Part shown: positions 56,692 to 64,000 of the stretch, piece by piece
Numbering within the stretch: position 1 is the first letter of the stretch
Layout of the letters: each line of letters opens with the position of its first letter
NCBI GenBank assembly: GCA_002482525.1
Contig: DLGC01000017.1
Location: forward strand, 62,492-126,491
Length of the DNA: 64,000 nucleotides
Direction: 5' to 3'
Source: Propionibacteriaceae bacterium UBA7704
GTDB taxonomy: Bacteria > Actinomycetota > Actinomycetes > Propionibacteriales > Propionibacteriaceae
Position numbers and translations under genes: made by a program
Notes under the pieces: generated by a model
What the model saw: the letters and a program-made list of their open reading frames with translations, nothing else
Told to the model about the DNA's origin: nothing
The model's database searches: none

Positions 56692-57521
56692 CTGGATATT
56701 GGCGGCGCCTGCAGGACGTGGTCTCCGAACGAGGCTCCCTGTGCGTGGGCATCGATCCGCATCCGGGTCTGCTGCGGGCCTGGAATCTCAGCGAGGATGT
56801 GCACGGCCTCGAACGTTTCAGCCGCGAGGTGGTTGCGGCGTTGGGCGATCAGGTCGCGGTGTTCAAACCGCAGTCCGCCTTTTTCGAGAGCTATGGCTCT
56901 GCGGGGATAGCGGTGTTGGAGCGGCTCCTGGCCGACATCGCCGCCGTCGGTGCCCTGAGCGTGCTCGACGTCAAACGCGGGGACATCGGCTCGACGATGG
57001 ACGCCTACGCGGTCGCCTACCTCGCTGATGGGTCACCGCTGGCCGCTGATGCGATCACCGTCTCGCCGTACCTGGGTTTCGGTTCACTGCTGCCGGCTTT
57101 CGAGCTGGCGCTGGCCACCGGCCGGGGAGTCTATGTGCTCGCGCGTACCTCGAATCCTGAGGGTGGGGGCGTCCAGCTGGCGCTGAGCGACGACAACTCC
57201 GTTGCCCAATCAATCATTGATGCTGCCGCCGAGGCGAATCGCCAAACTCGGCAGCGCGTGATCGGAATCGTTGTCGGCGGAACCCACGAAAGTCTCGGCT
57301 GCGACGTCGAGGACTTCAATGGCTCCATCTTGGTCCCCGGGATCGGCTTTCAGGGGGGCCGCATCGCCGACCTTCCCGCGCTCTTCGGTGACGCCGTCGA
57401 TCAGGTACTTCCCGTAGTGGGCCGCGGGGTCATCGGTGCTGGTCCGGACCGATCTGCGCTGCGCGAGCGGGTCAGCCAGCTCCTCGCAGAGGCCGATTCC
57501 GAAGTGAATCCGGTCGCCTGA
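56688..57521 (+). CDS. pyrF: orotidine 5'-phosphate decarboxylase, type 2
   Basis: Last step of UMP synthesis. The 277 residues of the longer type 2 form have the catalytic LDVKRGD motif (D94, K96), YGSAGIAVLERLL and PGIGFQGG. The GTG start overlaps the pyrD stop by four bases. A long inverted repeat follows its stop. Confidence 0.95.
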   Translation: MTGYWRRLQDVVSERGSLCVGIDPHPGLLRAWNLSEDVHGLERFSREVVAALGDQVAVFKPQSAFFESYGSAGIAVLERLLADIAAVGALSVLDVKRGDIGSTMDAYAVAYLADGSPLAADAITVSPYLGFGSLLPAFELALATGRGVYVLARTSNPEGGGVQLALSDDNSVAQSIIDAAAEANRQTRQRVIGIVVGGTHESLGCDVEDFNGSILVPGIGFQGGRIADLPALFGDAVDQVLPVVGRGVIGAGPDRSALRERVSQLLAEADSEVNPVA

Positions 57522-57525
57522 TGAT

Positions 57526-57562
57526 TTTCCCATTCGAGGACGTGGCGCACGCGAGTGGGAAA
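57526..57562. terminator. inverted repeat after pyrF: terminator or mihF operator
   Basis: TTTCCCATTCG (57526-57536) pairs with CGAGTGGGAAA (57552-57562) over 11 positions with one G-T wobble; inside it CGTG (57541-57544) pairs with CACG (57548-57551). It starts 4 bases after the pyrF stop and ends 3 bases before the mihF -10 box, so it also covers the mihF -35 region. Confidence 0.5.
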
Positions 57563-57565
57563 CGC

Positions 57566-57571
57566 TAGGTT
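57566..57571 (+). promoter_or_regulatory. -10 box of mihF
   Basis: TAGGTT gives a leader of about 38 bases with GAAGG (57604-57608) before the GTG at 57616. Confidence 0.45.
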
Positions 57572-57615
57572 ATGGGCGTAAAAGCTCCCCTTGACAACGC
57601 AACGAAGGCACCAAA

Positions 57616-57927
57616 GTGACAATTCCGCAACTAACTGCCGAACAGCTTGAAGCCGCGCGGGCCGCTGCTACTGAGGCTCGGCGTCGCCGCGCTGATCTCA
57701 AGAGCAAGGTTCGCGACGGCTCTCTGACTCTCTCGGCCGCCTTGGACACCGCCGCCGGCGACGACGTGCTGGCCCATGTGAAGGTCGTCGACTTGCTGAA
57801 GGCACTGCCGCGAGTCGGAGAGAAGCGCGCCGGCCTGGTCATGGATCGCCTTGACATCGCTCCGAATCGGCGCATTCGCGGGCTCGGTCGGCATCAAGTT
57901 GCCGGCCTCAAAGCCGAGTTTCAGTGA
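57616..57927 (+). CDS. mihF: integration host factor, actinobacterial type (mIHF)
   Basis: Nucleoid-associated DNA-binding protein of 103 residues, unrelated to enterobacterial IHF. It matches mIHF: a basic N-terminal helix (ARRRRADLKSKVRDG), then LAHVKVVDLLKALPRVGEKRAG, the helix-two-turn-helix-like DNA-contact core, and a basic C-terminus (RIRGLGRHQ). The GTG start follows GAAGG by seven bases. The stop overlaps gmk by four bases, the common mihF-gmk-rpoZ arrangement. Confidence 0.95.
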   Translation: MTIPQLTAEQLEAARAAATEARRRRADLKSKVRDGSLTLSAALDTAAGDDVLAHVKVVDLLKALPRVGEKRAGLVMDRLDIAPNRRIRGLGRHQVAGLKAEFQ

Positions 57928-58475
57928 CGGCTGACGTCACCGTCATCTCCGGGCCCTCGGGCGTTGGCAAGGGAACGGTCGTTCGCGCGCTGGCCGACGC
58001 GCACCCGCACGTGTGGGTGTCGGTTTCGGCGACGACGCGCCCGCCGCGCCCCGGAGAGCGCGATGGCGTCGACTATCACTTCGTCAGTGAAGCCGAATTT
58101 GATCGACTGATCGCTACCGATGGGCTCCTGGAATGGGCCGAGGTACATGGCAGTGCCCGCTATGGAACTCCCAGCGCACCGGTGACCGAGGCGTTGGCCG
58201 CAGGCAGGCCGGTGATTCTGGAGATCGAGCTGCAAGGCGCCCGTCAGGTCCGCCACCGGCTGCCGGGAGCGCGATATGTGTTTCTTACCGCCCCCGATGA
58301 GGAGACTCTGGTGGGCAGATTGCGCGATCGCGGCACCGAGACCGAGGAGCAAGTCCGTCGGCGTCTGCAGACGGCCGAGGCAGAGCTGGCCGCCGCCGGC
58401 GAGTTCGATCACATCGTGGTCAACGACGAGTTGGGTCAAACCGTGGCCGAGTTGGTAGAGTTGTTGGGTCTGTGA
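57924..58475 (+). CDS. gmk: guanylate kinase
   Basis: Converts GMP to GDP using ATP. The 183 residues have a P-loop GPSGVGKGT (10-18), the GMP-binding segment SATTRPPRPGERDGVDYHFV and the lid region. GTG 57924 overlaps mihF. It precedes rpoZ, as in most bacteria. Confidence 0.96.
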   Translation: MTADVTVISGPSGVGKGTVVRALADAHPHVWVSVSATTRPPRPGERDGVDYHFVSEAEFDRLIATDGLLEWAEVHGSARYGTPSAPVTEALAAGRPVILEIELQGARQVRHRLPGARYVFLTAPDEETLVGRLRDRGTETEEQVRRRLQTAEAELAAAGEFDHIVVNDELGQTVAELVELLGL

Positions 58476-58527
58476 CCCGCTGGACAGCCTGGTGCTGTCC
58501 GCACACCACCTGATCAGAAAGCTGAAC

Positions 58528-58866
58528 TTGAGCACTCAAACCCCCGAGGGGATCACCAATCCACCCATCGACGAGCTGCTGACCACCGTTGACTCCAAGT
58601 ATCGGCTGGTCCTCTTCGCTGCCAAGCGTGCGCGCCAGATCAATGCCTACTACTCCCAACTTGGCGAGGGTCTGCTGGAGAACGTCGGTCCGCTGGTGGA
58701 GATCGGAATCCAGGAGAAGCCGCTGACCATCGCGCTGCGCGAGATCAACGCCGGAGTGCTGGAATGCACCGACATCGACCCCGAGGCCGAGGCTGCTGCC
58801 CGCGCTGAAGCCCTGGCTGATCCAGACTTTTCGCTGGAGCCTTTCGGCACCGACGATCTGGCCTGA
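58528..58866 (+). CDS. rpoZ: RNA polymerase omega subunit
   Basis: Small assembly subunit of RNA polymerase. From the TTG at 58528 it has 112 residues, starting STQTPEGITNPPIDELL, then SKYRLVLFAAKRARQINAYY, the omega core. The frame is open from GTG 58492, which would add 12 residues not typical of the family, so the start is uncertain. The C-terminal tail is acidic. Confidence 0.9.
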   Translation: MSTQTPEGITNPPIDELLTTVDSKYRLVLFAAKRARQINAYYSQLGEGLLENVGPLVEIGIQEKPLTIALREINAGVLECTDIDPEAEAAARAEALADPDFSLEPFGTDDLA

Positions 58867-58890
58867 CAGCGGGACCGTTCAGGTCACCTC

Positions 58891-60114
58891 ATGAGCCGGA
58901 TAGTGCTGGGCGTATCCGCCGGCATCGCGGCCTACAAGGCCGCTGCTTTGGTGCGCCTGTTCGGCGAATCCGGCCATGAGGTCGAGGTGGTCCCCACACC
59001 GGCTTCCCTGAACTTCGTCGGAGTCGCCACCTGGGAGGCGCTGTCCGGGCGTCCGGTGCACACCGAAGTGTTCGCTGATGCCGCACAGGTGAACCACGTC
59101 CGTATTGGGCGCGAGGCGGACCTGGTTCTGGTTGCGCCGGCCACCGCTGATCTGATGGCCCGCGCCGCCGCCGGTCTGGCCGACGATCTGCTCACCAATG
59201 TGTTGCTCACGGCGCGCTGCCCGGTGGTCTTCGCGCCCGCGATGCACACCGAAATGTGGCTGCATCCTGCGACTCAACACAACGTAGCCACGCTGCGCTC
59301 GCGCGGCGTGGTGGTATTGGACCCAGGAGTGGGTCGCCTCACCGGTCCCGACAGTGGCCCCGGGCGGCTACCTGAACCGGAGGATCTGGCCGCCACCGCG
59401 TGCAGTCTTGTGGAGAATCCGACGCTCAGCACCGCGCTGGCTGCCCGCGACCTCACCGGACGTCACGTCCTGGTCAGCGCTGGCGGCACGCGCGAGGCGC
59501 TGGATCCGGTTCGATTCCTGGGCAACTCCTCTTCCGGACGCATGGGGGTTGCGCTGGCGCGCGCCGCCGTCGCTCGGGGCGCTTCGGTGACTCTGGTCGC
59601 CGCCAACCTCGCGGTGCCGTCGCCTGCTGCGGTGGAGGTGGTGGACGTGTCATCAGCCGCTGAACTGGCCGACGCGATGCGGCAGGCCGCACCCGCCGCC
59701 GATGTGATCGTGATGGCCGCCGCCGTGGCTGACTTCGCTCCGGACCACCCACAGCAAGCCAAGATCAAGAAGGACGGCGACCAGCCACTTGACCTGAAGC
59801 TGACTCAGACCCCGGATGTGCTCGCCGAGTTGGTCGGCTCGGCTCGGTCGGATCAGGTCATCGTCGGCTTTGCCGCTGAGACCGCCGCCGGGCCCGACGA
59901 ACTCATCGCGCTGGGTACGGCCAAGCGAGCGCGCAAGGGCTGTCAGGTGCTGGTCGCGAACAATGTGAGCGCCGGTGCGGTCTTCGGCGCCGCCACGAAT
60001 CAGGGCTACATACTCTCGCAGAGCGCACCACCACAGCAGTTCTCGGGATCGAAGCTCGCGGTCGCCCATGAGATCCTTGACGCTGCAGTCGCCATCCGGG
60101 AGAGGGAAGATTAG
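58891..60114 (+). CDS. coaBC: bifunctional phosphopantothenoylcysteine decarboxylase/synthetase
   Basis: Two steps of CoA synthesis in one protein of 407 residues. The N-terminal CoaC flavodomain has GVSAGIAAYKAA, the catalytic H69 (VNHVRIG) and PAMHTEMW. The C-terminal CoaB domain has VSAGGTREALDPVRFLGN and AVADFAPD, with the CTP-contact VLVANNVS near the end. The ATG lies 24 bases after rpoZ; no strong ribosome binding site. metK starts directly after its stop. Confidence 0.95.
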   Translation: MSRIVLGVSAGIAAYKAAALVRLFGESGHEVEVVPTPASLNFVGVATWEALSGRPVHTEVFADAAQVNHVRIGREADLVLVAPATADLMARAAAGLADDLLTNVLLTARCPVVFAPAMHTEMWLHPATQHNVATLRSRGVVVLDPGVGRLTGPDSGPGRLPEPEDLAATACSLVENPTLSTALAARDLTGRHVLVSAGGTREALDPVRFLGNSSSGRMGVALARAAVARGASVTLVAANLAVPSPAAVEVVDVSSAAELADAMRQAAPAADVIVMAAAVADFAPDHPQQAKIKKDGDQPLDLKLTQTPDVLAELVGSARSDQVIVGFAAETAAGPDELIALGTAKRARKGCQVLVANNVSAGAVFGAATNQGYILSQSAPPQQFSGSKLAVAHEILDAAVAIRERED

Positions 60115-61302
60115 ATGAGCCGTTTGTTCACCTCGGAGTCAGTGACCGAAGGTCACCCGGACAAGGTGGCCGACGCCATCTCCGACGCGGTGCTCGATCG
60201 CCTGATCAAGAAGGATCCGGGTTCGCGGGTCGCAGTGGAAACCCTGGTCACGACTGGATTGGTCGTCGTGGCCGGAGAGGTCACGACCAAGGCCTACGCC
60301 GATGTCGGGTTGCTGGCACGCAAGACCCTGCTCGGCATCGGCTATGACTCCTCGGCTGCCGGTCTCAATGGCGATACCTGCGGGGTGGCGGTGTCCTTGG
60401 GCAACCAGTCTCCCGACATCGCTCAGGGCGTCAACCGTGCCGAGGAGAACCGCCTGGACGGCTCCGCGGACTACCTCGACCTGCAAGGTGCCGGTGACCA
60501 GGGCCTCATGTTCGGCTATGCGTGCAACGAGACCCCCACCCTGATGCCGATGCCGATCGACATTGCGCACCGGATGGCCGAGCGTCTCGCCGAGGTCCGC
60601 AAAGACAGCGAGTTGGACTTCCTGCTTCCGGACGGCAAGACCCAGGTGACCGTCGAATACGACGGCACCACGCCGGTCCGAGTTGATGCAGTGGTGGTGT
60701 CATCACAGCATCGCGAGCACGTCGAGCAGAGCACGATCGCAGCCGAGTTGCGGGCCCGGGTGATCGAGCCGGTATTGGCCCGCTACTCGATCTCGACCGC
60801 TGACCTGAAGACCTACGTGAACCCCACCGGCAAGTTCACCATCGGTGGACCCAAGGGCGACGCCGGCGTCACCGGTCGCAAGATCATCGTCGACACCTAT
60901 GGCGGCATGGCCCGCCACGGCGGCGGCGCCTTCTCCGGCAAGGATCCTTCCAAGGTGGACCGCTCGGCCGCCTACGCGACCCGCTGGGTCGCCAAGAACG
61001 TCGTGGCGGCGGGTCTGGCGGATCGTTGCGAGGTTCAGGTCGCCTACGCGATCGGCCGAGCGCACCCGGTGGGCTTCTATGTCGACTGTTTCGGCACCGA
61101 GAAGGTGCCGGTGGATCAAATCACCGCAGCGGTGGAGGACGTCTTCGATTTGCGCCCGGCGGCGATCATCGCCGATCTGGAGCTGATCCGCCCGATCTAC
61201 TCCAAGATCACCAACTACGGCCATTTCGGACGCGAACTGCCGGAGATGACCTGGGAGCGTACCGACCGCGCCGCGGCTCTGGCCGCCGCCGTGAAGGGTT
61301 GA
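60115..61302 (+). CDS. metK: S-adenosylmethionine synthetase
   Basis: Makes SAM from methionine and ATP. The 395 residues include FTSESVTEGHPDK with H14 and D16, the hallmark GAGDQGLMFGYAC, and GGGAFSGKDPSKVDRS. The ATG is adjacent to the coaBC stop, with GAGGGAAG inside the coaBC end as ribosome binding site. No SAM riboswitch could fit, as there is no leader. Confidence 0.97.
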   Translation: MSRLFTSESVTEGHPDKVADAISDAVLDRLIKKDPGSRVAVETLVTTGLVVVAGEVTTKAYADVGLLARKTLLGIGYDSSAAGLNGDTCGVAVSLGNQSPDIAQGVNRAEENRLDGSADYLDLQGAGDQGLMFGYACNETPTLMPMPIDIAHRMAERLAEVRKDSELDFLLPDGKTQVTVEYDGTTPVRVDAVVVSSQHREHVEQSTIAAELRARVIEPVLARYSISTADLKTYVNPTGKFTIGGPKGDAGVTGRKIIVDTYGGMARHGGGAFSGKDPSKVDRSAAYATRWVAKNVVAAGLADRCEVQVAYAIGRAHPVGFYVDCFGTEKVPVDQITAAVEDVFDLRPAAIIADLELIRPIYSKITNYGHFGRELPEMTWERTDRAAALAAAVKG

Positions 61303-61323
61303 GCGTCAGCGTCGAGCACTACC

Positions 61324-63261
61324 ATGCCGACCATGGATAGGTCGGTGGCGCAGGTCGCAGTGGACATGCCGCTGGCCAATCTGGACCGGCCATTCGACTA
61401 CGCGGTTCCTGAAGGGCTCTCCGATCAGGCTCAGCCCGGAGCGCGGGTGAAAGTCCGGTTCGCAGGGAGACTGCGCGATGGTTTCATCCTGGATCGCGTC
61501 CCGGCCGGTGAGCGGCAATCGCTGTCGCCGCTGGAGAAGGTGGTTTCGCCCGAGCCGGTCCTCAGCCCCGCCGTGATCGCCACCGTCCGCGCGGTGGCTG
61601 ACCGGTACGGCGGCAGCTTCGCCGACGTGGTGCGGCTGGCGGTGCCGCCTCGCCACGCCGCCACCGAAAAGGCGGTCTCCTCGCCGCGACCGTTGCCCCG
61701 GCTCACTGGACCTTTTCCAGCAAGCCTGAGCGAGTACCCCGCTGCGGATCGCTTCCTTCACGCGATCGCCGAGGGTGCACACCCGCGAGCGGCATGGACG
61801 GTGGCGCCGACGATGGGTCGCGTCGGCGACTGGCAAGCCGGTTTCGTAGAGGCTGCCGCGGCGACGCTGCGAGCCGGTCGCGGCGTGCTGCTGATCGTCC
61901 CGGACAGCACCGGTCTGCGGAGTGTCGAGGCCGCCGTTACCGAGGCATTCGGCAAGGGCAGCTTTGCCGTGCTGAGCAATGAGGTGGGGCCTTCAGCTCG
62001 CTATCGGAACTTCTTGGCGGTCTCGCGCGCCCAGACGCCCTTGGCCATCGGCACGCGCGCGGCAGTCTTCGCTCCGATTGCACGGTTGGGGTTGATCGCG
62101 CTGTGGGACGACGGCAATGATTCCTACTCCGAGGCTCACGCACCCTATTGGCATACCCGTGAGGTGGCTGCACTGCGTGCCCACCAGGAGCGCTGCGCCT
62201 TGCTGCTGGCAGCTCACAATCGCACCTGCGAGGTGCAACAACTGATCGAACGCGACTGGCTGGCGCCCATCGAGCTGACGCCGAAGCAGACTCGATCAGT
62301 GAGTGCGGCGATACGCAGCAGTTCCCGGGTCAGCGACCGGGATCCGCTGGCTGATCAGGCCCGACTCCCGAAGGATGTATTCGCCACTATTCGCCGCGGC
62401 CTGCTGGACGGGCCGGTCTTGATTCAGGTGCCGAGGGCCGGCTACCGGCCGGTACTAGTGTGCGCGCACTGCCGCGCCACCGCACGGTGCCCGAGTTGCG
62501 GCCAACCCATGGTGGATTCCGGTCAGGCGCCCATCAGTTGCGCCTGGTGCGGCCCGTCAAACCAGCCATGGCGTTGCCCCGAATGCGGTCACCAGGACCT
62601 TCGCAGCGCCGCCACCGGCGTACGTCGGACGGCCGAGGAGTTGGGGCGTGCCTTTCCGGGGACACCGGTGCTGCAGTCCAGTGCGGAGCAGCGGCGCAGC
62701 GAGATCCCCGATGCCCCCGCCTTGGTTCTGGCCACCCCTGGCGCCGAACCGGCGGCGAGCCAGGGGTACTCCGCTGCGGTCCTGCTCGACGCCGATCGGA
62801 TGCTGGCCCGCGCCGACTTGCGGGCCGGGGAGGAGACGCTGCGCCGCTGGTTGAGCGTCACCGCGAAGGTACGTGCCGCCGAGGCCGGCGGAACCGTGCT
62901 CGTCGTCGGGAGTGCCGAAGCCCGAGAGATTCAAGCGCTGGTTCGCCTGGACCCGGTGGGTTATGCCCGCGTCGAGTTAGCTCAGCGGGCCGAGGCGAGT
63001 CTGCCGCCGACGGTGAAGCTGATCCTGATCGACGGTCCGTTGGCCAGCCTGTCGGAGCTTTCCGGCCTGTTGGGGAAGTCCGCAACGGTGATCGGGCCCT
63101 TCCCGGTGGACGGTTCGGATGGCGACGGACGACTCACGGTTCGCTGCAATCCAGCCGTGGCGCCGGAGCTGCTCGGCGAGCTCCACCGCATTCGGGCAGC
63201 TCGCGCGGCCCATAAGGATCCGCCCTGGCGCGTTGTCGTCGACCCCCAGGTCGTCGAGTAG
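61324..63261 (+). CDS. priA: primosomal protein PriA, helicase motifs degenerate
   Basis: 645-residue PriA-like protein. The N-terminal 3' DNA-binding domain (VAVDMPLANLDRPFDYAVPE) is intact, and eight zinc-ligand cysteines are in four CxxC pairs (CAHC, CPSC, CAWC, CPEC). The ATPase is not: the Walker A position reads VAPTMGRVGDWQ instead of a GxTGSGKT loop, and the DEAH box is WDDGND. This matches known actinobacterial PriA proteins, which are thought to act in primosome assembly without helicase activity. ATG 61324 or ATG 61333 may start it. Confidence 0.92.
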   Translation: MPTMDRSVAQVAVDMPLANLDRPFDYAVPEGLSDQAQPGARVKVRFAGRLRDGFILDRVPAGERQSLSPLEKVVSPEPVLSPAVIATVRAVADRYGGSFADVVRLAVPPRHAATEKAVSSPRPLPRLTGPFPASLSEYPAADRFLHAIAEGAHPRAAWTVAPTMGRVGDWQAGFVEAAAATLRAGRGVLLIVPDSTGLRSVEAAVTEAFGKGSFAVLSNEVGPSARYRNFLAVSRAQTPLAIGTRAAVFAPIARLGLIALWDDGNDSYSEAHAPYWHTREVAALRAHQERCALLLAAHNRTCEVQQLIERDWLAPIELTPKQTRSVSAAIRSSSRVSDRDPLADQARLPKDVFATIRRGLLDGPVLIQVPRAGYRPVLVCAHCRATARCPSCGQPMVDSGQAPISCAWCGPSNQPWRCPECGHQDLRSAATGVRRTAEELGRAFPGTPVLQSSAEQRRSEIPDAPALVLATPGAEPAASQGYSAAVLLDADRMLARADLRAGEETLRRWLSVTAKVRAAEAGGTVLVVGSAEAREIQALVRLDPVGYARVELAQRAEASLPPTVKLILIDGPLASLSELSGLLGKSATVIGPFPVDGSDGDGRLTVRCNPAVAPELLGELHRIRAARAAHKDPPWRVVVDPQVVE

Positions 63262-63346
63262 GAGTGGGCCAGACCCGCGTCGATCGGCTGAGCCACCGGC
63301 ACCTGGACGAGCCGACGGCCCGTCCGCGGGTGGGCCGCGTCCCCAC

Positions 63347-63352
63347 TAGACT
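63347..63352 (+). promoter_or_regulatory. -10 box of fmt, leaderless
   Basis: TAGACT ends seven bases before the ATG at 63360. The rest of the 98-base gap after priA shows nothing else I recognise. Confidence 0.55.
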
Positions 63353-63359
63353 CGGCTGC

Positions 63360-64000
63360 ATGCGCTTGGTCTTTGCCGGAACCCCCACGGTGGCGGCCGA
63401 CACGCTGCGCACCGTGCTGGATGATTCCAACCACGACGTGGTGGCTGTCCTCACCAGACCCGATGCGCCACAGGGCCGCAGTTCCCGTCCGGTTCCCAGC
63501 CCCGTTGCCGACCTTGCCACCGAGCGAGGCATTGAGGTGCTCAAGCCGGCTCGAGCCAAGGACCCGGAACTGGCCGAACGGCTGGCCGAGCTGGCACCGC
63601 AGTGCTGTCCGGTCGTGGCCTACGGCGGGCTGATCCCGCAGGCACTGCTGGACGTTCCCGATTACGGCTGGGTCAATGTCCACTACTCGTTGCTGCCGCG
63701 GTGGCGCGGGGCCGCCCCGGTTCAGCACGCCATTCTCGCCGGTGATGCCGTCACCGGGGTGACCGTCTTCGGTTTGGTGGCCGAACTCGACGCCGGTGAC
63801 ATTCTCGGCCAACGTGAGTTCGCCCTCAGCGCCGACGCCACCAGCGGGTCAGTGCTCGCCGCCTTGCAGCCGCTGGGCGCCCAGACCCTGCTCGAGGTGC
63901 TCGACGACCTCGAACACCGCCGGGCCCAGGCTCGTCCGCAGCCCAGCGAGGGCATCACCGTGGCGCCCAAGTTGACCGTGGCCCAGGCACGTCTGGACTG
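63360..64000 (+). CDS. fmt: methionyl-tRNA formyltransferase (3' end outside window)
   Basis: Formylates initiator Met-tRNA using 10-formyl-THF. About 213 residues are inside the window and the frame is still open at the last base. The start MRLVFAGTP is typical; catalytic residues are seen in NVHYSLLPRWRGAAP (Asn, His) and LDAGDILG (Asp). The C-terminal tRNA-binding domain is cut off. The ATG fits a leaderless promoter, so fmt is probably transcribed on its own as well as from priA. Confidence 0.95.
   Translation, partial: MRLVFAGTPTVAADTLRTVLDDSNHDVVAVLTRPDAPQGRSSRPVPSPVADLATERGIEVLKPARAKDPELAERLAELAPQCCPVVAYGGLIPQALLDVPDYGWVNVHYSLLPRWRGAAPVQHAILAGDAVTGVTVFGLVAELDAGDILGQREFALSADATSGSVLAALQPLGAQTLLEVLDDLEHRRAQARPQPSEGITVAPKLTVAQARLD

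Overview
The window is one continuous, tightly packed stretch of core chromosome from a high-GC Gram-positive bacterium. I infer an actinomycete, most likely of the Propionibacteriales/Propionibacteriaceae type; the family-level guess is tentative. The support is: mycobacterial-type integration host factor (mIHF), a PriA without helicase motifs, a HisA of the PriA (HisA/TrpF) type, the gene orders yebC-ruvCAB-yajC-secDF-apt-rel and DUF948-DUF6167-alaS-ruvX-mltG-aroC, a GAAC-N4-GTTC LexA box, many GTG starts, and TANNNT -10 boxes placed so that several mRNAs would be leaderless. I see no insertion sequence, prophage, CRISPR array, rRNA, tRNA or integrase. No gap between genes exceeds about 200 bases.

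Layout. 1-8055: the 3' part of lgt, glutamate synthase gltBD, and a convergent arginase gene (nitrogen metabolism). 8252-13920: dnaE, a four-helix membrane protein and a CYTH-CHAD protein. 13927-15157 (minus): a YbaK-type deacylase and a DUF554 membrane protein. 15271-20952: a his operon (hisD-C-B-H-A), whose genes overlap by four bases, ending in a GNAT acetyltransferase and a DUF3592-like protein rather than hisF. 20965-22053 (minus): a lipoate-protein ligase. 22119-32514: yebC, SOS-linked ruvCAB, yajC-secD-secF, apt, a two-helix K+ channel with a TrkA domain, and rel. 32518-38343: a DUF349 protein (minus), a metallo-beta-lactamase hydrolase, hisS, aspS, and a PadR regulator (minus). 38479-46436: rarA, an MFS drug transporter, DUF948, a DUF6167-like protein, alaS, ruvX and mltG. 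46452-50965: aroC, a divergent aroK-like gene, aroB, a PaiB-like protein, efp and nusB. 51088-57521: carA, carB, pyrD and pyrF. 57616-64000: mihF, gmk, rpoZ, coaBC, metK, priA and the start of fmt.

Genes are mostly coupled by ATGA/GTGA overlaps. Two promoter styles are visible. One has a TAG(G/A)CT-like -10 box followed by a 25-80 base leader with a Shine-Dalgarno sequence (gltB, yajC, rel, efp, carA, mihF). The other has a -10 box ending 6-7 bases before the start codon (the membrane protein at 11825, hisD, the lipoate ligase, the MBL hydrolase, rarA, fmt), which implies leaderless transcripts.

I found no clearly new multi-gene system. The observations most worth checking are: the aroK-position gene, which keeps its P-loop but has lost most shikimate-binding residues, in a cluster also lacking aroE; the carAB leader hairpin, where pyrR/pyrB/pyrC would usually precede carA; the LexA box on ruvC; the palindrome over the padR promoter; a long inverted repeat between pyrF and mihF; and the K+ channel gene embedded between apt and rel.
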